Shown one piece after another: positions 34,101 through 42,870 of a stretch of 46,044 bases of DNA; within the stretch, counting starts at the first letter, position 1; every line of letters starts with the position of its first letter. The stretch lies in NCBI GenBank assembly GCA_018433595.1, contig JAHDQY010000016.1:1-46044 (forward strand), given 5' to 3'. Both the position numbers and the translations under genes were made by a program. The stretch comes from Synergistales bacterium. GTDB lineage: Bacteria > Synergistota > Synergistia > Synergistales > Aminithiophilaceae. The notes under the pieces are model-generated. The model saw only the letters and a program-made list of their open reading frames with translations, was not told where the DNA came from and did not search any database.

Positions 34101-34870
34101 CGACGGCAGGCCCCGTTCCTCTCGTAGATGAGGCGAAGTCCTTCCAGCGTGAGCCAGGGATCGACGGCCTCGATCGTCTCCGAATGGACCGCCACGGCCG
34201 AGGCCAACCCTCCCGTGGCGATGACCGGCGTCACCCGCCCCAGCTCCTTCCAGATCCGTCGGACCAGGGAATCGACGAGACCGGCGTTGCCATAGAGAAT
34301 GCCCGCCTGGATCGACTCGATCGTCGTCCTTCCGATAACGCTCGACGGAGCCTCCAGGCCGACCTTGGGCAGCTTGGCCGTCCTCCCGAAAAGAGCCTCC
34401 ATGCTCGTCATCAGTCCCGGGGCGATGGCCCCTCCCAGGTAGACGGGGCCGGAATCGATGACGTTGAGGGTGATGGCCGTCCCGAAATCGACGATCACCA
34501 GGGGCGAACCGTAGCGGGCCACTCCGGCGACGGCGTCGACGAGCCGGTCGGCACCGACCTCCTGAGGGGCTCCGTAACCGATGGAGATCCCCAGATCGAG
34601 GGCCGAGGAAACCTTGAGGCAGGAGACTCCGAGGTAGCGGTCGATGCCCTCCGTCAGGGCCGCATCAAGGGGCGGCACGACGCTGGCCAGGATCGCTCCG
34701 TCGATGGCGTCGACGGCGAGGTCGACCGTCCGGAGGAGGTTCAGAAGATAAATGCCGACCTCATCGGCGGTGTGACGCTCCGACATGAGCCGCCACTGGT
34801 GGATCAGCCTGGGGCCGTCGAAGACACCGACGGTGGTGTTGGTGTTGCCTACATCGATAACGAGCAGCAT
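34097..34870 (-). CDS. coaX: Type III pantothenate kinase
   Basis: This 257-residue acetate-kinase-fold enzyme phosphorylates pantothenate, the first step of coenzyme A synthesis. Seen are the phosphate loop DVGNTNTTVGVF, the conserved GADRLVDAVAG and VIVDFGTAITLNVI, and ATGGLAS in the C-terminal half. The size is typical. ATG 34870 follows a GGGGAGG site. It overlaps dusB and lies 43 bases after comEC. Confidence 0.95.
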   Translation of the reverse strand: MLLVIDVGNTNTTVGVFDGPRLIHQWRLMSERHTADEVGIYLLNLLRTVDLAVDAIDGAILASVVPPLDAALTEGIDRYLGVSCLKVSSALDLGISIGYGAPQEVGADRLVDAVAGVARYGSPLVIVDFGTAITLNVIDSGPVYLGGAIAPGLMTSMEALFGRTAKLPKVGLEAPSSVIGRTTIESIQAGILYGNAGLVDSLVRRIWKELGRVTPVIATGGLASAVAVHSETIEAVDPWLTLEGLRLIYERNGACRR

Positions 34871-34913
34871 CAGGGCCGACCTCCCCTTGTACGAAGCGGT
34901 TCTCCCGCGGGAA

Positions 34914-36320
34914 TCAGTGAAGCAGAGAGCAGAATACGGTCAGGGCCGAAGAGACCGCGAGGGCCGCACCATCGCCGACGGCAAGTCTCTTCAGGATCAG
35001 CAGAAAGAAGACGAAGGTCCCCGCCGCGAAGAGAGCCGCCGAAGGGCCGACGGTCCCGGGAACCAGGGAGGCCATGGCGTCGGCCCCCCATGCCCAGAGA
35101 GCGAAGAGATCTTCGGCGAAACGGGCCGCCGTCTCTCCTCCCGGCAGTCCGGCCAGGGCGGGAAGGGCCGCCAGAGAGGCCGCAGGAAGCAGAAAGGCGA
35201 AAAGAGGCAGCGCGGCAAGGTTGATGAAAAGTCCCGCCAGAGGGACAAAACCGAAGACCCCGGCCGCCACCGGAGCCGTCGTGAGCCAGACGGGCAGCCC
35301 CGAAAGGAGGGCGGGAAGCGGGCCCTCTCCGCAGGGGAGCGAGGCCAGAGTCAGAGCCGCCGTCATCGACAGGCGCCAACCCACGTCCCAGAACCACCAG
35401 GGGCTCCAGAGAAGAAGGAGAATCCCCGCCAGAGAGACGGCGTTCAGGCCCCCGCCCTTTCGTCCCATCATACGCCCCAGCAGGTAGAGCTGCACCATCA
35501 GAGCCGCCCTGACGGCGCTGGCCGGCGCCCCGGCCAGAAACACGTAGCCCCAGAGAAGGGCGGAGACGAAGGGAAAGCGGAGACGTCCCAGGCCGGGAAC
35601 GACGCAGAGGACGGCGACGACAAGGGCCACATGAAAGCCCGATACGGCCAGGAGGTGGGCCGTTCCCCAGCGACGGTGGGCCTCGGCCAGGTCGGGGTCG
35701 CGCTCGCCGAGCCAGGCCGCCAGCAGATGTCCCCGCAGAAGAGGGGGAAGCCGAAGGAGAAGGCGCCTCTCCAGTTCGTTGCGTCCCAGGGACCATCGGC
35801 CGGCATCGGGAAGAGACAACCATTTCCGGGGACGGAGTTCCCCGACAATCCCCCGGGCCCTGGCCCAGCGGGAAAAATCAAATTCCTCCCCCTCGCGGGG
35901 CCCTTCGAGGACGGCGACGGTCCCCTCCACATCAAGGCGGCTTCCGGCAACGACGGTCCGTCTCGGAGGAACGCGCGCGACGAGCCTCAGTCCCTCCACC
36001 TCCAGGACGACGAGGCGGCGGGCACCCCAGGAGCGCTCCGAGAGAACCCGAGCCTCCCCCGCGACCTGTCCGGGCAGCTCGGGGTCGACGAAGCGGAGCT
36101 GGAAGAAGAGGACTCCCGCCAGAGAGAGGCCGACGACGAGGGCAGCCAGAGGGGAAAATCCTCTGCATGTCGGGCATCCGCCGAGAAGGATCAGGCCCGA
36201 TGCGGCAAGCAGAGCCGCCGCCGGAGGGACCGCCGGAGGAGCACCCTTGCCGAGAAGGGCAAGCCCCAGAGACCAGGCCGCCAGAACGGCGAGAGCCGGA
36301 GCCCGGGCGAGGAAGGTCAC
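34914..36320 (-). CDS. comEC: ComEC/Rec2-type competence membrane protein (short form)
   Basis: This 468-residue polytopic protein (about ten hydrophobic segments) is the presumed channel for single-stranded DNA in transformation. The N-terminal part has the OB-like extracytoplasmic domain (about 90-170) and the competence core follows with GTAHLLAVSGFHVALVVAV. It is shorter than classical ComEC (700-800 residues) because the C-terminal metallo-beta-lactamase domain is absent: the frame ends right after the last membrane segments (FFLLILKRL to SSALTVFCSLLH). GTG 36320 overlaps the comEA stop, so comEA and comEC are coupled as in other bacteria. Confidence 0.9.
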   Translation of the reverse strand: MTFLARAPALAVLAAWSLGLALLGKGAPPAVPPAAALLAASGLILLGGCPTCRGFSPLAALVVGLSLAGVLFFQLRFVDPELPGQVAGEARVLSERSWGARRLVVLEVEGLRLVARVPPRRTVVAGSRLDVEGTVAVLEGPREGEEFDFSRWARARGIVGELRPRKWLSLPDAGRWSLGRNELERRLLLRLPPLLRGHLLAAWLGERDPDLAEAHRRWGTAHLLAVSGFHVALVVAVLCVVPGLGRLRFPFVSALLWGYVFLAGAPASAVRAALMVQLYLLGRMMGRKGGGLNAVSLAGILLLLWSPWWFWDVGWRLSMTAALTLASLPCGEGPLPALLSGLPVWLTTAPVAAGVFGFVPLAGLFINLAALPLFAFLLPAASLAALPALAGLPGGETAARFAEDLFALWAWGADAMASLVPGTVGPSAALFAAGTFVFFLLILKRLAVGDGAALAVSSALTVFCSLLH

Positions 36321-36979
36321 GGACCGGCGGTGACGAGCTCTCGGATCGCCTCGAGCTTGGCCGAGCCGATGCCGCGGACACGCCTCAGGTCATCGACGGA
36401 GCGGAAAGGCCCCTTAGCCTCCCTGTCGGCGACGATGGCCTCGGAGAGTTTGGGGCCGATGCCCGGGAGGGTCGTGAGCTCGGCAGTCCCGGCACGGTTG
36501 ACGTCGATTCTGGCCTCTCCACGGCCGAGAACCGCCGATGCCGAAGGTGCCCGGGCACCGGGAGCCGCCGAAGGAGACGGTACCTCCCCTTTCCTCGGGA
36601 CGTGGAGGTGAAGGCCGTCGGTCAGGGAAGCAGCCAGGTTAACCGCTTCGGGGTCCCCCTCGGGGGAAAATCCTCCGGCCTTCTCGACGGCGACGTAGAC
36701 GCGCGAGCCGGGTTCGACGCGATAGACGCCGGGGAAGCGGACACCTCCCGTAACGTAGACGATCCAGAGCTGAGAGGGTGCGTCCTCCGGGAGCGGGGCG
36801 GAGCTGTCGCGCGATCCCTCCGCCATTCGGGACGCATCGAAGGTGAGGGCCGCTCCCGCCACCGTCGTAGGCTCCGACTCTCCCCATCGGCCCGAAAAAC
36901 GGCTTACCAGGAGCCAGGCTGCGAAGAGACAGGCCAAGGCTCCGAAAAAGAAGAGCGGCGTCTTCCACCGTTCCTGCAA
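36317..36979 (-). CDS. comEA: ComEA-like DNA-binding competence protein
   Basis: This 220-residue protein has one N-terminal membrane anchor (about 8-25, LFFFGALACLFAAWLLV), an SLBB domain (about 72-130; VTGGVRFPGVYRVEPGSRVY) and a C-terminal helix-hairpin-helix pair (IDVNRAGTAELTTLPGIGPK onward). ComEA binds incoming double-stranded DNA outside the membrane and passes it to ComEC. TTG 36979 is taken as start, with AAGGGAG upstream in the miaB 3' end. No other competence or type IV pilus gene is present here. Confidence 0.92.
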   Translation of the reverse strand: MQERWKTPLFFFGALACLFAAWLLVSRFSGRWGESEPTTVAGAALTFDASRMAEGSRDSSAPLPEDAPSQLWIVYVTGGVRFPGVYRVEPGSRVYVAVEKAGGFSPEGDPEAVNLAASLTDGLHLHVPRKGEVPSPSAAPGARAPSASAVLGRGEARIDVNRAGTAELTTLPGIGPKLSEAIVADREAKGPFRSVDDLRRVRGIGSAKLEAIRELVTAGP

Positions 36980-36985
36980 GGAAGT

Positions 36986-38302
36986 TCAGCTCCCTTCTCC
37001 CGACAGCCGGCCCCGGAGGCTCCAGGCGTCGGAACTTTCGACGACGACGTCCACGAAGCACCCCTCCAGGCCCCGGCCGGGGAAAAGGACAACCTTGTCG
37101 GTCCGGGTCCTCCCCTGGAGAAGCCCCTCTCCCCTCGGTGCCGGTCCCTCGACAAGGAGTTCGAAGGTCCTGCCGACGAGGGCCTCGTTGATCTCCCGGG
37201 CGATATCGAGCTGAAGGTCGTTGACGGCGTTGATGCGCCGCCTGGCCTCGACCGCCGGAACGGCACCATCGAAGGCCGCCGCCGCCGTTCCCGGGCGGGG
37301 CGAGTAGGCGGCGCTGTGGACCTGGTCGAAGCGGAAGCGTCTCAGGGCCTCCATGGAGAGGGAAAAATCCTCTTCCGTCTCGCCGGGAAAGGCGACGATG
37401 AGGTCGCTCGTCACGGCGACCTCGGGGAGGGCCGCCCTGAGCGATCCGATCCTGTCGGCGTAAGCGGCAACGTCGTAGCCCCGGTTCATGAGATGCAGGA
37501 CGCGGTCGCTTCCCGACTGAATGGGCAGGTTGACAGCCGGGCAGACGACGGATTCCTCGGCCATGGCGGCGATGACCTCTCCGGTGAGATCCTTGGGGTG
37601 GTTGGTGGCGAAACGGAGGCGGCGGAGTCCCTTGACGGCGGAAAGAGAGCGCAGCAGACCGGCAAAGGAGATCCCCTCCAGATCGGTCCCGTAGCTGTTG
37701 ACGTTCTGCCCCAGCAGGGTGACCTCGACGACGCCACCGTCGACAAGGGCCCGCACCTCATCGACGATGGCCTCGGGGCGGCGGGACTGGAAGCGCCCCC
37801 GGACATGGGGGACGATGCAGTAGGTGCAGAAGTTGTCACATCCGTGGGCGATGGTGACGTAGCTCTTGAAGGGGAGAAGGCGCCTCGTGGGAACCCGCTC
37901 CAGGTCGTCGAGGGCCCGGGGATCGTCGTCGAGGAGGACCGCCGTCTCCCCGCCGCGAAGGGATGCCTCGACGGCCTCGGCCAGACGTCCCAGATGGCGC
38001 GGGCCACAGACGACCCGGACCTGGGGGAAGCGGGAGAGGAGCTCCCGGCCGACGCGCTGGGCCATGCAGCCGACGACGGCGACGAGGCGGTGCCGGCCCT
38101 CCCCCTTCGGGGCGTGCCGGCCCAGCTCGCTGCGGACCTTCTGTTCCGCCTTGTCGCGAATGCTGCAGGTAACGTAGACGACGACGTCGGCCTCCTCTTC
38201 GGCGACCTCCTTCCAGCCTCGGGCCAGAAACTCCGAGGCGATGCGGTCGCCGTCGTAGACGTTCATCTGGCAGCCGTAGATCTTGAGGGCAAACCCGAAC
38301 AT
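36986..38302 (-). CDS. miaB: tRNA-2-methylthio-N6-dimethylallyladenosine synthase
   Basis: This 438-residue radical-SAM enzyme adds the methylthio group to i6A37 in tRNA. It has the UPF0004 domain (KIYGCQMNVYDGDRIASE; CSIRDKAEQK; VVGCMAQR) holding the auxiliary cluster, the radical-SAM CxxxCxxC (HGCDNFCTYC, followed by IVPHVRGRFQSR) and a C-terminal TRAM domain. The QMN and SIRDKAEQK wording marks MiaB over MtaB or RimO. ATG 38302 follows GGGAGGATG. It lies 62 bases after carB and 6 bases before comEA. Confidence 0.95.
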   Translation of the reverse strand: MFGFALKIYGCQMNVYDGDRIASEFLARGWKEVAEEEADVVVYVTCSIRDKAEQKVRSELGRHAPKGEGRHRLVAVVGCMAQRVGRELLSRFPQVRVVCGPRHLGRLAEAVEASLRGGETAVLLDDDPRALDDLERVPTRRLLPFKSYVTIAHGCDNFCTYCIVPHVRGRFQSRRPEAIVDEVRALVDGGVVEVTLLGQNVNSYGTDLEGISFAGLLRSLSAVKGLRRLRFATNHPKDLTGEVIAAMAEESVVCPAVNLPIQSGSDRVLHLMNRGYDVAAYADRIGSLRAALPEVAVTSDLIVAFPGETEEDFSLSMEALRRFRFDQVHSAAYSPRPGTAAAAFDGAVPAVEARRRINAVNDLQLDIAREINEALVGRTFELLVEGPAPRGEGLLQGRTRTDKVVLFPGRGLEGCFVDVVVESSDAWSLRGRLSGEGS

Positions 38303-38364
38303 GAAACTTCATCCTCCCTGAAGAGCTGTAATCCCTCCAGAGAATAGCACGATTCCACCGACGA

Positions 38365-41300
38365 CTACAGGGCCTCCTTCTTCTGAGCCCCCTGGACCGT
38401 CGCCGCAAGGGCGACGGCCAGGGCCGAGGCCGTTTCGACGGTGTGCAGACAAAGAGTCGACGACTCGACGGCGGCGCGGCGGAGACGGAAGCCGTCGGAG
38501 ATCGTCTCGATGTGCTCTCCGGGAACGTTGACGACGAGATCCCAGCGCCGCTCCTTCATGGCCTCCACGAGAGGTTCGCCCTTTTCGACGACGGCAACGG
38601 GAAGTCCCCAGCGGGAGAGGAGGGACGCCGTCCCCTCCGTGGCCTCCAACTCCCAGCCAAGGGCGGAAAAGGCCGCGGCAAGGGCCGGAGCCTGGTGCTT
38701 GACCCGATCGGTCAGGGAGAGGAGGAGCCGTCCCCTTGGGGGAATCGTCCAGCCTGCCCCGGCCAGGGCCTCCATAAGCGCCATCCCGATACAGTCACCC
38801 AGCCCCAGCGCCTCTCCCGTCGACTGCATCCGGACGCCGCCCTGAGCGTCGACGCCGGGGAGCTTCTCCGTTGAAAAGACGGGCACCTTGACGCCCCGTG
38901 GGCCCCGATGCTCCTGAAGACCGGGGGCGAGACCGAGATCGGCGAAACTCTGCCCGCAGGAGAGGCGGACGGCCATCTCGACGAGGGGCAGCCCCGTCAG
39001 CTTGGCGGCGATGGGGACGGTCCGGCTGGCCCTGGGGTTGGCTTCGATAACGTAGAGCCGCTCCTCATGGAGGACAAACTGGACGTTCATGAGTCCCTTC
39101 ACTCCGAGAGAGGCCGAGATGGCCTGGACCGTCTCGACGATCTCCCGCCGCTGGGATGCGGTGAGACTGATGTCGGGGAAGAGGGCCATCGAATCTCCCG
39201 AGTGGACGCCCGCCGGCTCGAGATGCTCGAAGATGCCCGGCAGGAAGACCTCCTCACCGTCACAGAGGGCATCGACCTCGAACTCCCGCCCCTGGAGGAA
39301 GCGGTCGATGAGGACCGACTGCCCCTTCTCGGCCGAAAAGGCCAGATCGAGGATCTCCTCGAAATCTCTCTCATTGAAGCAGAGGCGCATGGCCACGCCG
39401 CCGATGACGAAGCTGGGACGGACCATAAGGGGATAGCCGAGGAGGGCGGTGGCATGAAGAGCCTCTTCGGGCGTCGTCGCCGCCTGACCGGGAGGCTGAA
39501 GGATTCCCAGATCGTCGAGAAGGCGGGAGAAGAGGCCCCGATCCTCGGCGCTGCGGATCACATCACCCGGCGTCCCGAGAAGGGTGACTCCCTCCTTCTC
39601 CAGCTCCAGCCCCAGCTTGAGGGCGGTCTGGCCGCCGAAAGCCGCCAGCACGCCCAAGGGGCGCTCCCTCTCGATGATGGGAAGAACGTCCTCCAGAGTC
39701 AGCGGCTCGAAGTAGAGGCTGTCGGAAAGATCGTGGTCGGTGCTCACCGTCTCGGGGTTGTTGTTGACGACGAGAGCCCTCAGGCCGATCCGACGCAGGG
39801 CCAGGGCGGCCTTGACACAGCAGAAGTCGAACTCGATCCCCTGACCGATCCGGATCGGGCCCGATCCGAGGACCAGAACCGAAGGGCGGTCGTCCCGATC
39901 CGCCTCGTCGGAGGCGGCTCCGAAGACGCCGTAGTAGTAGCCCGTCCGTGTCAGAGTCTCCCCGGAACAGCCGTCGACCTCGCGGAAGGAGCGCTCCAGC
40001 CCGAAGCGCTTCCTCTCGGCCCGGACCGCCTCGACAGAGAGACCCGCCGACCGGGCCACGTCGTCGTCGGAGAAGCCCTGGAACTTGGCCTCCCGGAGCA
40101 GGGATTCCGTCAGCCCCTCGCCGGCAAGGCGCCGCTCGATCACGATGAGCCGATCCAGCTCGTGGAGAAAGAAGGGATGGACAGCTCCCCTCCGGGCCAG
40201 ATCCTCGGCGGAGTTCCCCCGGCGAAGCAATTCCAGAAAGGCCCAGAGGCGCCGATGATCGGGATGAACCACGCTTTCGAGGAGTTCCCCGTCGTCGCGG
40301 GATGCGAGGAGGGAGTCGAAGAGACCGAAGGGCAATTCCAGAGAGCGCAGGGCCTTCTGGAGGGCCTGGTTGAAGTGGAGCCCCAGAGCCATCACCTCCC
40401 CCGTCGATTTCATCCGCGTCCCCAGCCGCCCCTGGGCCTTGGGGAAGCGGTCGAAAGGCCACCGGGGGAACTTGACGACAACGTAATCCAGGATCGGCTC
40501 GGCCAGAGCGCTTCCCCGGCCTGTCACGGGGTTGGCCATCTCGGCAAGGCTCTGGCCGAGGGCGATCCTGGCGGCCATCCGGGCGATGGGATAGCCCGTC
40601 GCCTTGCTCGCCAGGGCGCTGGACCGGCTCGCCCTGGGGTTGACCTCGATGACGGCGTAGTCGGAGCCGTCGGGGCTGAGGGCGAACTGAACGTTGCAGG
40701 CTCCCTCGATCCCGAGGCCCTCGACGATGCGAAGAGCCGAAGAGCGGAGCCGCTGCCACTGGGAGTCCGTCAGCGTCAGCGTGGGGGCGACGACGATGCT
40801 GTCGCCGGTGTGGATCCCCATGCCGTCGACATTCTCCATGGAGCAGACGGCCAGAGCGTTGCCGAAAGCGTCGCGGATCACCTCGGCTTCGATCTCCCTC
40901 CACCCCTCAAGATAGCGCTCGACGAGGACCCTGCCGACGGGAGAAGCGGCAAGCCCCTCCCGGGCGATGATCGCCAGCTCCGCCGCGGAGCGGGCGACGC
41001 CGCCCCCTGTCCCGCCCAGGGTGTAGTCGGGCCGGACGACGAGAGGGAAGGGACAGACCGAGGCGAAGGCCAGGGCCTCGTCGACGGAAGAGGCGTAGGC
41101 ACTCTCCACGACGGGCTCCCCCAGCTCGGACAGAACCTCCCGAAAGGAGAGCCGTCCCTCAGAGCGGCGGACGGCCTCGACGGAGGTCCCCAGGACCCTG
41201 ACGCCATAGCGCTCCCAGATTCCCTTTCCGTCAAGCTCCACCAGCAGGTTCAGGGCCGTCTGACCGCCCAGGGTGGCGATAACCCCCTGGGGATGTTGCT

Positions 41301-41532
41301 CCTGGAGGATCTCCTCGACCACCCCGGCCGTCAGGGGCCGGAGGTAGACCACATCGGCCAGATCGAAATCGGTCTGGATCGTGGCGGGGTTGCTGTTGAG
41401 CAGGACGACGCGGTACCCCTCCTCCTTGAGGGTCCGGCAGGCCTGGCTTCCGGAGTAATCGAACTCGGCGGCCTGGCCGATCCGAATCGGGCCGGAACCG
41501 AGAACGAGGATGCTCGAAAGATCCGTCTTCAT
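38365..41532 (-). CDS. carB: Carbamoyl-phosphate synthase large subunit
   Basis: This 1055-residue protein has two homologous ATP-grasp halves. The first opens with VLGSGPIRIGQAAEFDYSG, includes VRPDYTLGGTGGG, and ends at an oligomerisation domain. The second opens with VLGSGPIRIGQGIEFDFCCV and includes VRPSFVIGGVAM. A MGS-like regulatory domain ends the protein, about 910-1055. It makes carbamoyl phosphate from bicarbonate, 2 ATP and ammonia, feeding pyrimidines and arginine. The active-site blocks look normal, which matters because the CarA partner seems to lack glutaminase activity. ATG 41532 overlaps the carA stop (ATGA). Confidence 0.96.
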   Translation of the reverse strand: MKTDLSSILVLGSGPIRIGQAAEFDYSGSQACRTLKEEGYRVVLLNSNPATIQTDFDLADVVYLRPLTAGVVEEILQEQHPQGVIATLGGQTALNLLVELDGKGIWERYGVRVLGTSVEAVRRSEGRLSFREVLSELGEPVVESAYASSVDEALAFASVCPFPLVVRPDYTLGGTGGGVARSAAELAIIAREGLAASPVGRVLVERYLEGWREIEAEVIRDAFGNALAVCSMENVDGMGIHTGDSIVVAPTLTLTDSQWQRLRSSALRIVEGLGIEGACNVQFALSPDGSDYAVIEVNPRASRSSALASKATGYPIARMAARIALGQSLAEMANPVTGRGSALAEPILDYVVVKFPRWPFDRFPKAQGRLGTRMKSTGEVMALGLHFNQALQKALRSLELPFGLFDSLLASRDDGELLESVVHPDHRRLWAFLELLRRGNSAEDLARRGAVHPFFLHELDRLIVIERRLAGEGLTESLLREAKFQGFSDDDVARSAGLSVEAVRAERKRFGLERSFREVDGCSGETLTRTGYYYGVFGAASDEADRDDRPSVLVLGSGPIRIGQGIEFDFCCVKAALALRRIGLRALVVNNNPETVSTDHDLSDSLYFEPLTLEDVLPIIERERPLGVLAAFGGQTALKLGLELEKEGVTLLGTPGDVIRSAEDRGLFSRLLDDLGILQPPGQAATTPEEALHATALLGYPLMVRPSFVIGGVAMRLCFNERDFEEILDLAFSAEKGQSVLIDRFLQGREFEVDALCDGEEVFLPGIFEHLEPAGVHSGDSMALFPDISLTASQRREIVETVQAISASLGVKGLMNVQFVLHEERLYVIEANPRASRTVPIAAKLTGLPLVEMAVRLSCGQSFADLGLAPGLQEHRGPRGVKVPVFSTEKLPGVDAQGGVRMQSTGEALGLGDCIGMALMEALAGAGWTIPPRGRLLLSLTDRVKHQAPALAAAFSALGWELEATEGTASLLSRWGLPVAVVEKGEPLVEAMKERRWDLVVNVPGEHIETISDGFRLRRAAVESSTLCLHTVETASALAVALAATVQGAQKKEAL

Positions 41533-42569
41533 CGCCCTGCCTCCCTACACTGATCGATAAAGGAATCAAAGAGACGCCCGCTCTCTTGAGGGCCCGGCGC
41601 CGCCTCGGGGTGAAACTGAACGCCCCAGACCCCCGTCCCGGCGTGACGGATACCTTCGATGGTGCCGTCGTCTCCGTTGCGGAAAGTCACGACGATGCCC
41701 TTCCCCTTGATGGAATCGTCGCGGAGGACGTAGCCGTGGTTCTGACTCGTCACGAAGCCCCGTTTCGACTCGACGTCGATGACGGGCTGGCCTCCCCGAT
41801 GTCCAAAGGGGAGCCTCTCCGTTCGGGCTCCCAGGGCCAGGGCCAGAAGCTGCATCCCCAGCCCGACGCCGAAGAAAGGGACCTTGCCCAGAAGCCCTCG
41901 GACGACGGAGATCTCTCCGGCAAGGAGGGCCGGGTCCCCCGGACCGCCGCCCAGGAGAACACCGTCGGGCCTCAGGGCAAGAAGGGCTCCGCCCGGCATG
42001 TCGTGAGGAACGACGTCAACGGCGCAGCCTCGGGCCTGGAGAGTCCGGACGACGCCTTCCTTGACGCCGTAGTCGACGATGACGATCCGGGGCCCCTCTC
42101 CGGGGTAGGAACGGCGGACCTTCGTCGAGACCAGGGAGACCTTCGGAGTCTCGTCGACCTCGACGGTCCCCTCCCCTCCCGCCGGGAGAGCCCTCCCGAA
42201 AAGGGGACCACGGCGGCGGAGGTGGCGGACGAGGCGCCTCGTATCGACGCCTCCCATCCAGAAGAGCCCCTCCCGCTCGACCCAGCCGAAAAGATCCGGG
42301 CCGAGGCCTTCGTCTCGGCAGGGCACGGCCGCAACGATTCCTCGCGCCCGAATCCCGGAACTCTCGAGGGGATCGGCTCCGACGCCGCAGCAGCCGACCA
42401 TGGGAAAAGAGAAGACGACGATCTGTCCCGCAAAGGAGGGATCCCTCAGGGCCTGAGGAAAACCTCCGGCAAGGGTCGTAAAGACCACCTCTCCGGAATC
42501 GCAGGCTCCCAACCGGCCCACACCGGGCCATCGCGTCCCGTCGCTCAACAGCAGTTCAAGGGCTTCCAT
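41529..42569 (-). CDS. carA: Carbamoyl-phosphate synthase small subunit lacking the catalytic Cys
   Basis: This 346-residue protein has the CarA N-terminal domain and a class I glutamine amidotransferase domain (about 155-346). Family blocks are clear: GVDTRRLVRHLR, PHDMPGGALL, GGGPGDP, SQNHGYVL, and the His320-Pro-Glu322 of the triad in QFHPEAAPGP. The nucleophile elbow, normally GICLGHQ, reads GVGLGMQ: Gly236 replaces the catalytic Cys and Met239 replaces the His. It should therefore not hydrolyse glutamine. In mammalian CPS I the same Cys is Ser and the enzyme uses free ammonia. The rest of the domain is not decayed and carB overlaps it, so the subunit is probably kept for structure or ammonia channelling. 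Confidence 0.93.
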   Translation of the reverse strand: MEALELLLSDGTRWPGVGRLGACDSGEVVFTTLAGGFPQALRDPSFAGQIVVFSFPMVGCCGVGADPLESSGIRARGIVAAVPCRDEGLGPDLFGWVEREGLFWMGGVDTRRLVRHLRRRGPLFGRALPAGGEGTVEVDETPKVSLVSTKVRRSYPGEGPRIVIVDYGVKEGVVRTLQARGCAVDVVPHDMPGGALLALRPDGVLLGGGPGDPALLAGEISVVRGLLGKVPFFGVGLGMQLLALALGARTERLPFGHRGGQPVIDVESKRGFVTSQNHGYVLRDDSIKGKGIVVTFRNGDDGTIEGIRHAGTGVWGVQFHPEAAPGPQESGRLFDSFIDQCREAGR

Positions 42570-42744
42570 GAATCCGTCACCTCCATCGGTCTCTCAAAAA
42601 CAGGCGCCCCGTCGCCGCTCTTTTTCGTCGATCCCTGCCGGTCCTGCGAAAAACGGGCTTTCCTACGAAGGAACGCTGCAATCGGCCCTTTTCATTATGA
42701 ACTAAAGTTTATTATTTTGTAGATAAATCACCCCTGTTTTTTCT
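42570..42744 (-). promoter_or_regulatory. Long leader of the carA operon
   Basis: About 175 bases lie between the predicted transcript start and the carA ATG. The leader has an AT-rich 5' part, a possible ten-codon open frame (42695 to 42663, start ATG, no ribosome site) and a small GGCG...CGCC hairpin followed by TGTTTTTG (about 42600-42625) that could act as a weak attenuator. No known riboswitch is recognised. Confidence 0.3.
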
Positions 42745-42750
42745 TGAGGC

Positions 42751-42778
42751 ATTATAGCCTGCTCCGGCAAACTGTCAA
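42751..42778 (-). promoter_or_regulatory. Consensus sigma-70 promoter of the carA-gatB operon
   Basis: On the minus strand a perfect TTGACA (42778-42773) and a perfect TATAAT (42756-42751) are 16 bases apart. Transcription would start near 42744. It lies just downstream of the terminator of the previous operon and faces carA. Confidence 0.8.
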
Positions 42779-42787
42779 GGTCCAAAA

Positions 42788-42815
42788 GGGCCGCCCGCTC
42801 CAAAGCGGGCGGCCC
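42788..42815 (-). terminator. Terminator of the nifJ-oadA operon
   Basis: A perfect 12-bp stem (42788-42799 with 42804-42815; GGGCCGCCCGCT) with a 4-nt loop lies 55 bases past the stop of the carboxylase-type gene. The minus-strand reading is followed by TTTTGG. Confidence 0.8.
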
Positions 42816-42870
42816 TCCAGAGAAGCGGCGACCGGTGCCTTCTCCCTTTTCGGAGCCTTCCTCCTTGTTT

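Noticed and set aside
38908-41553. An 881-codon open frame antisense to carB
   Set aside because: Same bias effect; carB has full family signatures on the other strand and the antisense product is compositionally odd.
41853-41864. Sequencing error as the cause of the missing CarA Cys
   Set aside because: The frame stays open, flanking residues are conserved, and restoring Cys and His would need several independent base changes, so a simple error is unlikely.
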